Source: Casp-Chloro-G3 sp002816715
GTDB lineage: Bacteria; Chloroflexota; Dehalococcoidia; Lucifugimonadales; UBA3495
Length of the DNA: 6,546 nt
Reading direction: 5' to 3'
NCBI GenBank assembly: GCA_027623815.1
Contig: JAQBUV010000109.1
Location: 1 to 6,546, forward strand
The notes below the pieces were generated by a model. It saw only the letters and a program-made list of their open reading frames with translations, was not told the DNA's origin and did no database searches. Positions 1 through 5,885 of the stretch are shown here, one piece after another (position 1 is the first letter of the stretch; the number at the start of each line of letters is the position of its first letter). The position numbers were made by a program, and so were the translations under genes.

Positions 1-252
1 GCCGAAGTCACCCTGAACGAAATTGAAAAGCCAGCGTCCGTACTGTTCTGGCAACGAACCGCTAAGGCCCAGTTGCTCCCGCACGCGCTCAAAGTCTTCT
101 TCAGTTGCAAATGACTGGTCTCGGGCGTCCCCCAACAGCAACGAGGTTGCGTAGTCCCCGGGGATGGTGTGGAGCATCATAAATATGAAAATGGAGACGC
201 CGAAGGCGGTGGGGATGAAGAGGAGTAATCGCCGGGTCAGGTAGGTTCTCAT
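1..252 (-). CDS. OppB/DppB-type ABC transporter permease, N-terminal part
   Basis: This is the first 84 codons of an inner-membrane permease of the peptide/nickel ABC importer family; the gene continues past the left edge. The visible protein starts MRTYLTRRLLLFIPTAFGVS, a basic N-terminus followed by the first transmembrane helix (about residues 9-29). It then has HTIPGDYA (28-35), the usual 'HxxPGDP' region of OppB/DppB with Tyr in place of the last Pro. An acidic stretch and LGLSGSLPEQYGRWLFN (about 61-77) follow, matching the family's 'LGLDxPLxxQYxxWL' segment before the periplasmic loop. The ATG is supported by AGAAGG at 261-266, 8 bases upstream. It lies downstream of the substrate-binding lipoprotein gene on the same strand, as expected for the binding protein-permease order of these operons. 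The substrate cannot be predicted. Family assignment is secure from the N-terminus alone; the membrane-spanning core is not visible. Confidence 0.93.
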   Translation of the reverse strand, partial: MRTYLTRRLLLFIPTAFGVSIFIFMMLHTIPGDYATSLLLGDARDQSFATEEDFERVREQLGLSGSLPEQYGRWLFNFVQGDFG

Positions 253-330
253 CTGCTATTCCTTCTCAAGTTCCTCAAAATGGACTGATTGAGCCCAAGA
301 TGAAGAACCTCGCTGTTGGATGCAACTGAC

Positions 331-346
331 TTGGAACCGGTTCTAA
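331..346. repeat. Palindrome centred on GAACCGGTTC
   Basis: The ten bases GAACCGGTTC (333... to 342) are a perfect dyad, and the flanks TTG/TAA extend it to 16 bases with one mismatched pair. It sits about 80 bases upstream of the permease start, in the gap after the lipoprotein gene. It could be an operator for an internal promoter, or a small RNA hairpin, but no good promoter hexamers were found next to it. It may also be chance. Confidence 0.3.
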
Positions 347-397
347 AATACCCTAGGTACTATGGATACGTACGTTGTAGCAACTTCGGATTTAATA

Positions 398-431
398 GTG
401 GCCACCCACTCGTAGCTAAATGGGTGACCAC
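398..431 (-). terminator. Stem-loop after the lipoprotein gene (attenuating or mRNA-stabilising)
   Basis: GTGGCCACCCA (398-408) and TGGGTGACCAC (421-431) form an 11-bp stem around a 12-base loop, 28 bases after the lipoprotein stop codon. In the minus-strand RNA the only imperfect position is a G-U wobble, whereas in plus-strand RNA it would be a C-A mismatch. The hairpin is therefore built for the operon's own transcript. No U-tract follows, so it is not a classic intrinsic terminator. Partial termination or protection of the upstream mRNA would both give more binding protein than permease, a known theme in ABC importers. The effect here is inferred. Confidence 0.5.
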
Positions 432-459
432 CAATGATTTGACCGATTTAATTTGAGAC

Positions 460-2307
460 TTAGAATCCGCCGGGAAAGCCGGTAGTTTGCCCCTTGTTCC
501 CTTTATCGTCTCGGTGGGACTCATCGATCCACATGCTCTGGTACTTCATCCAGGAGCCATAAGGTGTTGGGAAGTGAGAGTAGCCCCTAACCTCGGGCCA
601 GAAGGCCACCGCTTCTTGCTCCCAATATATTGGGAACCGGTAGTACTCCTTCATAGCAAACAACTGGATTTCGTCGGAAAGCCTCTTCCGCTCTGCAGGA
701 TCGACGGTACCGTCCACCTGATCCAACAAGTCTTGCATCGCTGCACTACAATTTTGATCATCCGGAGGCGTTACCCGGTTATCTGTGGAGGAGCAACGGA
801 GGTAAGCTCCTAGCCCTGCGCTGGGGTCGTCGGCCGACATAGTGTCGTTACGAGGCAGGAAATCTCCCCAGAGCCCGTTCTGCTCCTGGTTTCGGTAGGC
901 TACAGTTTCAACCTGGTCGAACTCGGTCTTGATGTCCAGCAGCCGCAACTGTTCCTGCACAAACGTGGCCCGGGCCGTCACCTGAGCGTCGCTTTCTACA
1001 GTGAACAGGTAGGTCTTGTCGAAGTCGAAACCTTCCTCCACCAATATCTGCTTGGCTTCGGCTCTGATGGCTGCCATGTCATCGGAGACACACCAGCCGG
1101 GAACGGCGCATCCCGTGGCTTTGTCCAGTTCCCAGGGGCTGCCAGTAGAGTAAAGGAATCCGGGGGACCCAAAGCCGTCCTGCAATATCTTGATGCCATT
1201 GGCCCGGTCAATTCCCATGACGATGGCCTGGCGCACCCGCACGTTGTCGAAGGGCGCATTGCGGGGGTTCAACCACAGTGCGTGGTTACCCCGAGTCGTC
1301 CGAATTACGGTCTGAATCTGGTCGTGGTCAACATAGGCGCGGTACTGGCCAAAGTTACGAACCCAGTGCCAGTCTCCCTGATGGGAAAGCATGGCCGCCT
1401 GTTGGGCTGACTCGTCAACGATGCCAGTTATAGTTACTCGATCAAGGTAAGGCAGGGAGCCGTCACCGAAGAAATAGTCGTCGTTCCGCTCGTAGTTTTG
1501 GGTGTCAACGCCCACTTTTTGACCGGGTTCCCATTTGAAGGCGCCGGTACCCACGGAGATATCTTGGAACATGACATCTTCACCGCCAGCTTCAAACCAG
1601 GCTTTGTTGAACATATAAGCCCGGCGGTTGGTTAGAGCCAGCAGAGGAGTCCCGCTGGGTGCTTTGAACCGCATGTTCAGAGTCTGGTCATCCTCGCAGG
1701 CCAGTGCGCCTAGATCTATGTGCTGAAGCCTGCCCTTCATGTAACTGGCGGTGAGCCCATCGCCAGTGATCATGGTTTGGATGCTGAACCGGGCATCCTC
1801 ACAGACAAACGCTTCGCCGTTGTGCCACCTTATACCGTCGTGGAAATTGAAAGTTACGCCCTGGTTGTCGTCAGCCAGCGTCCAACTCTCTGCCAGGTCG
1901 GGGATGGCCGCAGCGCCAGAGTCATACGGGTTTTCTTGAACCATCAGGTTCATAGTGGGAGACCGATAACGGTCGGTAACACCAGAAGCGGCTCCCCAAG
2001 CATTGCCGTGGTCCAACGGGTCTTCGTAGATCACCCGCAGGTGGCCGCCGCGAACCGTCTCACCGTAGACTGCGGTGGGGGGCTGCCAGAACTCGGCGAA
2101 GCTCGGAGCATGTTCGCCGTCTCCCATCATCTCGCCTTCCGAAATCATCGCAGTGGGCAAGGGAACCGCGGTAGCCGTTGCCGCAGGGGCGGAGGTTGGC
2201 GCCGGAGTGGGTGCATCTGCAGAACCGCAGGCAACTGCCAAAAGTAAAACAAAGATCAAACCAATTGGTACTAATACTGTGGGTTTCTTGAATCGGTACC
2301 GGGTCAT
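460..2307 (-). CDS. Family-5 extracellular substrate-binding lipoprotein of a peptide/nickel-type ABC importer
   Basis: A 615-residue solute receptor (SBP_bac_5 family) that would capture a ligand outside the membrane and pass it to the permease encoded next. The N-terminus is a lipoprotein signal: basic MTRYRFKK, a hydrophobic core (about 10-23) and lipobox LAVAC with Cys27 as the lipidated residue. A Pro/Ala/Thr-rich linker (about 31-52) tethers the domain to the membrane. Family signatures follow: PDLAESWTLADD (136-147), the 'TFxxxxGIRWHNGExF' region (152-167), GTGAFKW (253-259) and FDNVRVRQAIVMGIDR (353-368). The domain ends near residue 595 with a polar tail. Length is slightly above the usual 500-600. 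Start choice: an in-frame start 17 codons upstream exists, but a perfect AGGAGG precedes the ATG at 2307 and the signal peptide begins there. Besides Cys27 there are six cysteines, at 169, 204, 400, 406, 505 and 520, possibly three disulfides. The ligand is unknown; peptides are typical but not assured. Confidence 0.95.
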   Translation of the reverse strand: MTRYRFKKPTVLVPIGLIFVLLLAVACGSADAPTPAPTSAPAATATAVPLPTAMISEGEMMGDGEHAPSFAEFWQPPTAVYGETVRGGHLRVIYEDPLDHGNAWGAASGVTDRYRSPTMNLMVQENPYDSGAAAIPDLAESWTLADDNQGVTFNFHDGIRWHNGEAFVCEDARFSIQTMITGDGLTASYMKGRLQHIDLGALACEDDQTLNMRFKAPSGTPLLALTNRRAYMFNKAWFEAGGEDVMFQDISVGTGAFKWEPGQKVGVDTQNYERNDDYFFGDGSLPYLDRVTITGIVDESAQQAAMLSHQGDWHWVRNFGQYRAYVDHDQIQTVIRTTRGNHALWLNPRNAPFDNVRVRQAIVMGIDRANGIKILQDGFGSPGFLYSTGSPWELDKATGCAVPGWCVSDDMAAIRAEAKQILVEEGFDFDKTYLFTVESDAQVTARATFVQEQLRLLDIKTEFDQVETVAYRNQEQNGLWGDFLPRNDTMSADDPSAGLGAYLRCSSTDNRVTPPDDQNCSAAMQDLLDQVDGTVDPAERKRLSDEIQLFAMKEYYRFPIYWEQEAVAFWPEVRGYSHFPTPYGSWMKYQSMWIDESHRDDKGNKGQTTGFPGGF

Positions 2308-2316
2308 ATGGTTGCG

Positions 2317-2322
2317 CCTCCT
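2317..2322 (-). promoter_or_regulatory. Shine-Dalgarno site fixing the lipoprotein start
   Basis: AGGAGG on the minus strand lies 9 bases before the ATG at 2307. It excludes the longer reading frame, whose first codons would run through the tandem repeat just upstream. Confidence 0.85.
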
Positions 2323-2341
2323 AAATATTGATACCCCTAAA

Positions 2342-2347
2342 ATTATC
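2342..2347 (-). promoter_or_regulatory. Candidate proximal -10 box for the lipoprotein gene
   Basis: GATAAT matches five of six bases of TATAAT. The position 17 bases upstream is GGTGGC, not a -35 consensus, and lies inside the 11-bp tandem repeat. This is the layout of a promoter that needs an activator bound at the -35 region. It would give a leader of about 28 bases. Its strength is uncertain because the -35 match is absent. Confidence 0.3.
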
Positions 2348-2352
2348 CTATC

Positions 2353-2382
2353 GGCCACCTTAGGGCCACCTTAGGGCCACCT
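2353..2382. repeat. Tandem repeat, 11-bp unit GGCCACCTTAG, 2.7 copies
   Basis: Two exact copies (2353-2363, 2364-2374) and a partial third, GGCCACCT (2375-2382), run without interruption. It sits 46-75 bases upstream of the lipoprotein ATG and overlaps the -35 position of the proximal -10 box. An 11-bp period places each copy on the same face of the helix. OmpR/PhoB-family response regulators are known to bind direct repeats with this spacing in place of a -35 box, so it may be such a site. Replication slippage is the simple alternative. Confidence 0.75.
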
Positions 2383-2474
2383 GCTTCGCCATCCGCTTAG
2401 TTCAGCCTAACCAAATAATTGAGGTTATTAAATCACGAAACCTGATAACGCAAAGACGGAACATTCACGTTCTT

Positions 2475-2514
2475 AATTACGAATGGCAGATGCCGCCTCC
2501 CGCAACTCGTAATT
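2475..2514 (-). repeat. 8-bp inverted repeat in the transporter leader
   Basis: AATTACGA (2475-2482) and TCGTAATT (2507-2514) are perfect complements with a 24-base spacer that contains a short GGC/GCC pairing. If transcription starts near 2573, this would be a stem-loop in the 5' leader of the lipoprotein mRNA. The arms are AT-rich, so chance is not excluded. No known riboswitch was recognised. Confidence 0.35.
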
Positions 2515-2524
2515 CTAACTCGAA

Positions 2525-2574
2525 GTTGGTGTAAAAATGGCAAATATCGAGGCTGAACACCAACATATTTGGTG
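2525..2574 (-). promoter_or_regulatory. Three complementary TTGGTG arms at the transporter transcript start
   Basis: On the plus strand the arms are GTTGGTGT (2525-2532), ACACCAAC (2557-2564) and TTGGTG (2569-2574). The middle arm pairs with the first over 8 bp (24-base loop). Its CACCAA part at 2558-2563 pairs with the last arm over 6 bp (5-base loop). In minus-strand RNA the two hairpins compete for the same arm, as in attenuators. As DNA, the 2558-2574 dyad lies just downstream of the -10 box at 2580-2585, where repressor operators sit, with a further half-site 43 bp away, about four helical turns. A 29-codon frame (ATG at 2566, stop at 2477-2479) spans the element but has no ribosome site. 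Confidence 0.45.
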
Positions 2575-2579
2575 GCAGG

Positions 2580-2608
2580 ACTATATAGGGGTTCAGTGAT
2601 TCTGTCAA
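2580..2608 (-). promoter_or_regulatory. Near-consensus sigma-70-type promoter for the transporter operon
   Basis: On the minus strand TTGACA (2603-2608, perfect) is followed after 17 bases by TATAGT (2580-2585, five of six). AT-rich sequence lies upstream of the -35 box. The predicted start is near 2573, giving a leader of about 265 bases before the lipoprotein ATG. That length leaves room for regulation in the RNA. Confidence 0.65.
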
Positions 2609-2753
2609 GCGCTATATCTATTTTTATGATTGTTTGCATCATACTATTTACAATATTTATATATGTGAATTTGGTTTACCTGGGTCGGGCATCCCATATA
2701 TTGATGTGAGCTCCGGTCGGGTGGTCTAAAAAAGTTGAGAGCCATGACTTCGC

Positions 2754-2782
2754 TTGACTGGGGTCAGGGGTGTTTCTAGAAT
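2754..2782 (+). promoter_or_regulatory. Sigma-70-type promoter for the small membrane-protein gene
   Basis: TTGACT (2754-2759) and TAGAAT (2777-2782) each match five of six consensus bases with the ideal 17-base spacing. Transcription would begin near 2789, leaving a leader of about 22 bases before the ATG at 2812. A small dyad, TGAC-N4-GTCA, overlaps the -35 box and could be an operator half, though it is short. Confidence 0.6.
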
Positions 2783-2811
2783 TAGATGATGATTAGTACG
2801 CGGGAACATAT

Positions 2812-3273
2812 ATGAATCGAATGTGGATGGGGTTGTCATCTCTGGGTATCTTGACGGTATGCGTAGCGGTGATACCCTTAGCCGTCCAGTTTGGGTTACT
2901 TATTTTGGCTACCAATCCAAACCCCAGGCATCCACCGTCAGACCTCATGGGCGAAGCAATGGGATGGGCGATTATTGGCGCGCTCTCCGGAGCCGTCTGC
3001 GCTGTGATTGGTGAATCGGTCTCCCTGCAACGGGAAGGCGGCTTCTTGTTGAAAAATAGGGCGCTAATAATTGGCAGCGTCCTGGGTATTGTTATCGCTG
3101 GATTTTTGGGGCCGAACTTTGCTGTCCTTCAAATGGACAGTGTGGACGGTCAGGCGATTACTTCGGTGAGCTTGGGGATAATATCCGGGGCGGTAGTGGC
3201 AATACTGGGAGCTGTCTCCGGCGTAATTATCGGCGTCACCCTCCGGCGTTCGATAGTTGCGTTGATGTCTTGA
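2812..3273 (+). CDS. Small four-helix membrane protein of unknown function
   Basis: A 153-residue hydrophobic protein I do not recognise. Likely transmembrane helices are at about residues 7-32, 48-71, 83-103 and 117-143, with a short polar loop holding PNPRHPPSD (36-44) and a basic/acidic loop QREGGFLLKNR (73-83). Glycine and small residues are frequent in the helices. AIIGALSG (53-60) is echoed by AILGAVSG (130-137), which suggests a diverged internal repeat or tight helix packing. The start at 2812 is favoured because a good promoter lies 30-58 bases upstream. The ribosome site is weak (GCGGGA), and ATGs at codons 4 and 6 are possible starts. It is the only plus-strand gene fully in the window, divergent from the transporter and convergent with the dehydrogenase, so context gives no function. 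The length, clean helix pattern and promoter argue that it is real. Confidence 0.75.
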   Translation: MNRMWMGLSSLGILTVCVAVIPLAVQFGLLILATNPNPRHPPSDLMGEAMGWAIIGALSGAVCAVIGESVSLQREGGFLLKNRALIIGSVLGIVIAGFLGPNFAVLQMDSVDGQAITSVSLGIISGAVVAILGAVSGVIIGVTLRRSIVALMS

Positions 3274-3348
3274 CCGGGAAAACCTGACCCCCGCGGAATG
3301 GGACCTGCCCTGCCCAAATCACGAAACTGCTCTAGCGAGAGAAGGATT

Positions 3349-3381
3349 GGTGACGACGTGAAAACTCACCGCATTGTCACC
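3349..3381. repeat. Nested inverted repeat between convergent genes
   Basis: GGTGAC (3349-3354) and GTCACC (3376-3381) enclose GTGA-AAAC-TCAC (3358-3369), so one stem-loop can form inside another. It lies between the ends of the convergent genes. No T-tract follows on either strand, so it is not a standard intrinsic terminator. The remaining bases of the 3274-3459 gap show nothing I can assign. Confidence 0.3.
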
Positions 3382-3459
3382 GAGGACGCTGAGAGTGGAA
3401 CAAAATCAACCAGATCGATCACGGTGAACTTGGCGTCTCCGCAGTTCTAAAACGCTTTC

Positions 3460-4281
3460 TTAGTGGCCTTGACTCTTGGGACTTTGCTGAAAGTATCTAA
3501 CTATGCTCGTAGTCAGGTTGCGGGGAGTGAACCGGGGTGATAGTGACATCAACTGGTTGGTCAGGCCCGGTATAACTACGGTTTTGCCGCGCATCAGTCC
3601 TTTATAACCAACCTTGGCCACCGTCTCTGCACTCATCAGCTGGCTGCTCTCAAATAATCGGGCGTTCCCCACCGCGGCGTTGGACTGAAAGCCGGTCCGG
3701 GTGGGGCCAGGACACAGCGCAGTCACCGTCACACCAGTTCCTTTAAGTTCGTTGGCTATCGCCTCAGAGAAGCTGAGCACGTAGGCTTTGCTGGCGTAAT
3801 AGACTGCCATGATCGGCCCGGGAAAGAAGGCGGCGGTAGAGGCTACGTTCAGGATCTTACCGGACTTTCGCTGTAACATGCCCGGCAAGAACAGTTTGGT
3901 CAAATGGGTCAGCGCGTTGATGTTCACCTGGATCATGTCCATCTCTTTGGTAAGGTCGCTCTCGGCGAAAAACCCATATGACCCAAATCCGGCGTTATTA
4001 ACTAGCACATCAATAGTGATGGACTGCTGCTGCACATTGCTGAATATCTCTTCGGATGCTCCCAGTTTAGCGAGATCCTGGGCCAGCGCCATTACGGTAA
4101 TGCCATATTCCTTGGTCAGTTCGTCCCCTAATTCCTTGAGCCTCTGCTCGCCGCGGGCCACCAGCACCAGGTTGTACTTGTCCCGGGCGAAAAGTTTGGC
4201 GGTCTCGTAGCCAATGCCGCCGGTGGCCCCGGTGATCAGCGCGGTTTTGTGGGCCTGGGTATCCTGATTGAACGTGCGCAT
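3460..4281 (-). CDS. Short-chain dehydrogenase/reductase (DltE-like, COG0300 type)
   Basis: A 273-residue cytoplasmic NAD(P)-dependent oxidoreductase with the classical Rossmann fold. Visible motifs are TGATGGIG (17-24, dinucleotide binding), Asp69 in the 'QDL' after strand 3, NNAG (95-98) and the catalytic residues Asn120, Ser148, Tyr161 and Lys165 (YYASK, giving YxxxK). PGPTRTGF follows at 191-198. Arg43 after the second strand suggests NADP(H) rather than NAD(H). Length is typical. The start at 4281 is backed by AAAGGA at 4290-4295, 8 bases upstream. It follows the cytochrome gene by 76 bases with no clear promoter between, so they may be cotranscribed. The C-terminal part after 205 determines substrate in this family and is not diagnostic. 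Similar proteins reduce or oxidise ketones, alcohols and acyl chains; the substrate is unknown. Confidence 0.93.
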   Translation of the reverse strand: MRTFNQDTQAHKTALITGATGGIGYETAKLFARDKYNLVLVARGEQRLKELGDELTKEYGITVMALAQDLAKLGASEEIFSNVQQQSITIDVLVNNAGFGSYGFFAESDLTKEMDMIQVNINALTHLTKLFLPGMLQRKSGKILNVASTAAFFPGPIMAVYYASKAYVLSFSEAIANELKGTGVTVTALCPGPTRTGFQSNAAVGNARLFESSQLMSAETVAKVGYKGLMRGKTVVIPGLTNQLMSLSPRFTPRNLTTSIVRYFQQSPKSQGH

Positions 4282-4357
4282 GGCTATTGTCCTTTCAACT
4301 TGGCTAGCTGGTAAACTTTTGGGGGTAGGACTGCATTGAGAATTTAGGGTCAGCAGC

Positions 4358-5812
4358 CTACTGGGTCTTTAGATACTCGATCAAAGCCCGCTGGTCGGTC
4401 TTGGAGAGTTTGGTGCCATAAAGGTGACCGCTGTTAGAGTTGCCCGGAAGTGATGTATCATAGCTGAAGTTTGGGATTCCCGTCCGAGGATTCTCCGGCA
4501 GACCAGAAATGAAGCCCACTTTCTCAGGGTCATAAACGTCGTAGCCGCGATAGAACATTTGGGGGCGGTCTACCACGGGATTCAGCAGGTCTGCCAGACT
4601 TGGCACCGACCCGTTGTGCAGATATGGCGCACGCAGCCAGATTCCGTCTAGTGGCATGGCGGTATACCCGTCCAGATCTTGAAACTGTTCAAACTTCCAA
4701 TCGTAGTCGGCGTATTTTTCGTTGTAGGCTTGGGCATCTTTATCCCCCCACATGTCCACTCGATGCCGGTCGGTTCCCACCTCTTCTACCGGGATCACCT
4801 GGCCGGTTCGCCCAACTCCCGGGGTGTGGCAAGCGGAGCAATTGGCGTTGAAAACTTGCTGACCCTCCGCTGCCAACTGCGAGTCGATAGTGAAGGGGTA
4901 TTCTGGAGGGGCCAACCCCTCCAGGAATGTTTTGAGTCGGGCCATGGTGTCCAGGTCCAAATGCCGTGGGGTTGTACCGTCGCCGATGGCAGAGCTAAGC
5001 ACCACCTCAGTGAGGTTAGTGTTGAGACCGTCCCAGTGCAGCGCCATCCCCTCTCGCAATTGCATGTTCCAAATCGAAAGCATGTCTGAGTTGCCAATCG
5101 TATCGTCCACCGGCTGTTCAAGAATCCCGAATTTGACCGGGTTAAAGGGGTCAATGCGGCCGGGGCCCCAGTCGGGGTTTCGGTAGCTCCATTCCCAGTT
5201 GCTGCTGGTCTCCAATAGTGCATCTTTGGTGCCTGGAATCACCAAAAAGCGATAGAACTGCTGCTCGAACCAGGAAAAGTCTGGATTGGCCTCGGCTATT
5301 TTGGGTAGGAGAACATCAGCGTTGAATCTGGGATCAGCCGCCGCGTTAAACAGGAAACGTTGATAGCTCAGCACGTCGAATCCCTGGGAGGTGCCGCCCA
5401 AGACTATGACCGGCTCTGGCGTATCGGCGCTGCTGCGGTAGGCTGAGGTGTGGCAAATGGCGCAGTTGAGGCCCACTCTGGGGAATGCGCCAATGTTCTG
5501 TATCGGAAAGCCGATGGGAGTCGCCTGCCCCGCCTCTTGGATCACTCCCAATGATTCATAGCCGCCAGGGCCGGGCAGGAGGTCAGGGAAGACCTCCGGA
5601 AGCACAACCCAGATCCAGAAGGGAATCCCAGCGGTGGGCTCAATGCCGATGGTGCCGTACTTGAAGTAAGCCTCGTCGCTAACTCCCGCGCCGTCGAAGG
5701 GTCCTGGAACCGGACGAAACAGCGTGTACCATCCGATGTAACCGAATAGCCCCGCAATACAGGCGATACCGATAGCTATGCCGATTGATATCCTCAAAGC
5801 CCGGGACTCCAT
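4358..5812 (-). CDS. Membrane-anchored dihaem c-type cytochrome, RoxA/MauG-related
   Basis: A 484-residue protein with one N-terminal transmembrane anchor (about 7-29) and an extracytoplasmic domain that binds two covalent haems: CAICH (117-121) and CSACH (325-329). LHWDGLN (258-264) lies between the haem sites. After the second site the C-terminal region has PLDGIWLRAPYLHNGSVPSL (387-406), RPQMFYRGYDVYDPEKVGF (416-434) and a terminal ALIEYLKT. These resemble the large family of dihaem cytochromes that includes the rubber oxygenase RoxA and is related to MauG and bacterial cytochrome c peroxidases; His259 and His399 may sit near a haem. Family members transfer electrons, reduce peroxide or oxygenate substrates, and which applies here is not shown. 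It is well below the roughly 680 residues I recall for RoxA. An upstream four-helix protein and a downstream dehydrogenase share its strand. Haem attachment would need a c-type maturation system, not present in this window. Confidence 0.9.
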   Translation of the reverse strand: MESRALRISIGIAIGIACIAGLFGYIGWYTLFRPVPGPFDGAGVSDEAYFKYGTIGIEPTAGIPFWIWVVLPEVFPDLLPGPGGYESLGVIQEAGQATPIGFPIQNIGAFPRVGLNCAICHTSAYRSSADTPEPVIVLGGTSQGFDVLSYQRFLFNAAADPRFNADVLLPKIAEANPDFSWFEQQFYRFLVIPGTKDALLETSSNWEWSYRNPDWGPGRIDPFNPVKFGILEQPVDDTIGNSDMLSIWNMQLREGMALHWDGLNTNLTEVVLSSAIGDGTTPRHLDLDTMARLKTFLEGLAPPEYPFTIDSQLAAEGQQVFNANCSACHTPGVGRTGQVIPVEEVGTDRHRVDMWGDKDAQAYNEKYADYDWKFEQFQDLDGYTAMPLDGIWLRAPYLHNGSVPSLADLLNPVVDRPQMFYRGYDVYDPEKVGFISGLPENPRTGIPNFSYDTSLPGNSNSGHLYGTKLSKTDQRALIEYLKTQ

Positions 5813-5814
5813 AA

Positions 5815-5821
5815 TCCTCCC
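5815..5821 (-). promoter_or_regulatory. Closely spaced Shine-Dalgarno site of the cytochrome gene
   Basis: GGGAGGA lies immediately before the ATG at 5812, with only 2-3 bases between the strong core and the start. That is shorter than the usual 5-9. No better-placed downstream start exists (the next candidate, TTG at codon 6, is 18 bases from the core and inside the anchor's leading segment), so the ATG stands. Confidence 0.6.
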
Positions 5822-5833
5822 AATTATGCTCGG

Positions 5834-5849
5834 CGCCTTAAATTAGGCG
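5834..5849 (-). repeat. Short hairpin in the leader of the cytochrome gene
   Basis: CGCCT (5834-5838) and AGGCG (5845-5849) form a perfect 5-bp stem with a 6-base loop, 22 bases upstream of the cytochrome ATG. It would sit at the 5' end of a transcript from the candidate promoter at 5857-5885, or between the two coding regions of a longer transcript, where it could affect processing or stability. Confidence 0.4.
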
Positions 5850-5856
5850 GCGGTGG

Positions 5857-5885
5857 CTAAAACACTTTCTTCGGCAGATTGTCAA
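5857..5885 (-). promoter_or_regulatory. Weak candidate promoter for the cytochrome gene
   Basis: A perfect TTGACA (5880-5885) overlaps the stop codon of the upstream membrane-protein gene. At 17 bases downstream is TTTTAG (5857-5862), only three of six matches to a -10 box. It could allow separate expression of the cytochrome, but the poor -10 leaves this doubtful. Confidence 0.25.

Larger units (their letters stand above)
2308..2811. other. Divergent intergenic region, about 500 bp, rich in regulatory signals
   Basis: No convincing gene lies between the lipoprotein start (minus) and the small membrane-protein start (plus). The stretch from about 2610 to 2675 is strongly AT-rich, like an UP element or curved DNA, and lies just upstream of the minus-strand promoter. 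The region holds two outward-facing promoter candidates whose -35 boxes are about 145 bp apart. It also holds the tandem repeat, two inverted-repeat sets and a 7-base direct repeat GGTCGGG at 2683-2689 and 2715-2721, 32 bp apart and upstream of the plus-strand promoter. A 69-codon minus-strand frame here (2642-2433) lacks a ribosome site and protein-like character and starts upstream of the promoter, so it is not called. Confidence 0.7.

Noticed and set aside
487..813. Plus-strand open frames lying opposite the lipoprotein, SDR and cytochrome genes
   Set aside because: They are antisense shadows of genes with clear family motifs and show no domain character of their own.
2307..2358. A 17-codon N-terminal extension of the lipoprotein
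   Set aside because: It would run through the tandem repeat, lacks a ribosome site, and would bury the signal peptide that begins right after a perfect AGGAGG.
2433..2642. A 69-codon minus-strand open frame upstream of the lipoprotein gene
   Set aside because: It starts upstream of the strong promoter, has no ribosome site or internal start after the predicted transcription start, and its sequence shows no domain or membrane pattern.
2610..2675. AT-rich stretch as an origin or attachment site
   Set aside because: No DnaA-box cluster, integrase, tRNA or flanking repeats; an UP element or promoter spacer explains it better.
3298..3450. A 50-codon plus-strand frame (ATG 3298, with an in-frame GTG at 3358 after a weak AGAAGGA)
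   Set aside because: It is short, has no promoter and no recognisable motif, and the RNA-like nested repeat lies inside it; chance is as likely.
5816..5830. CATAAT just upstream of the cytochrome ATG as a -10 box
   Set aside because: No -35 match at the right distance, and the transcript would start inside or after the ribosome site.
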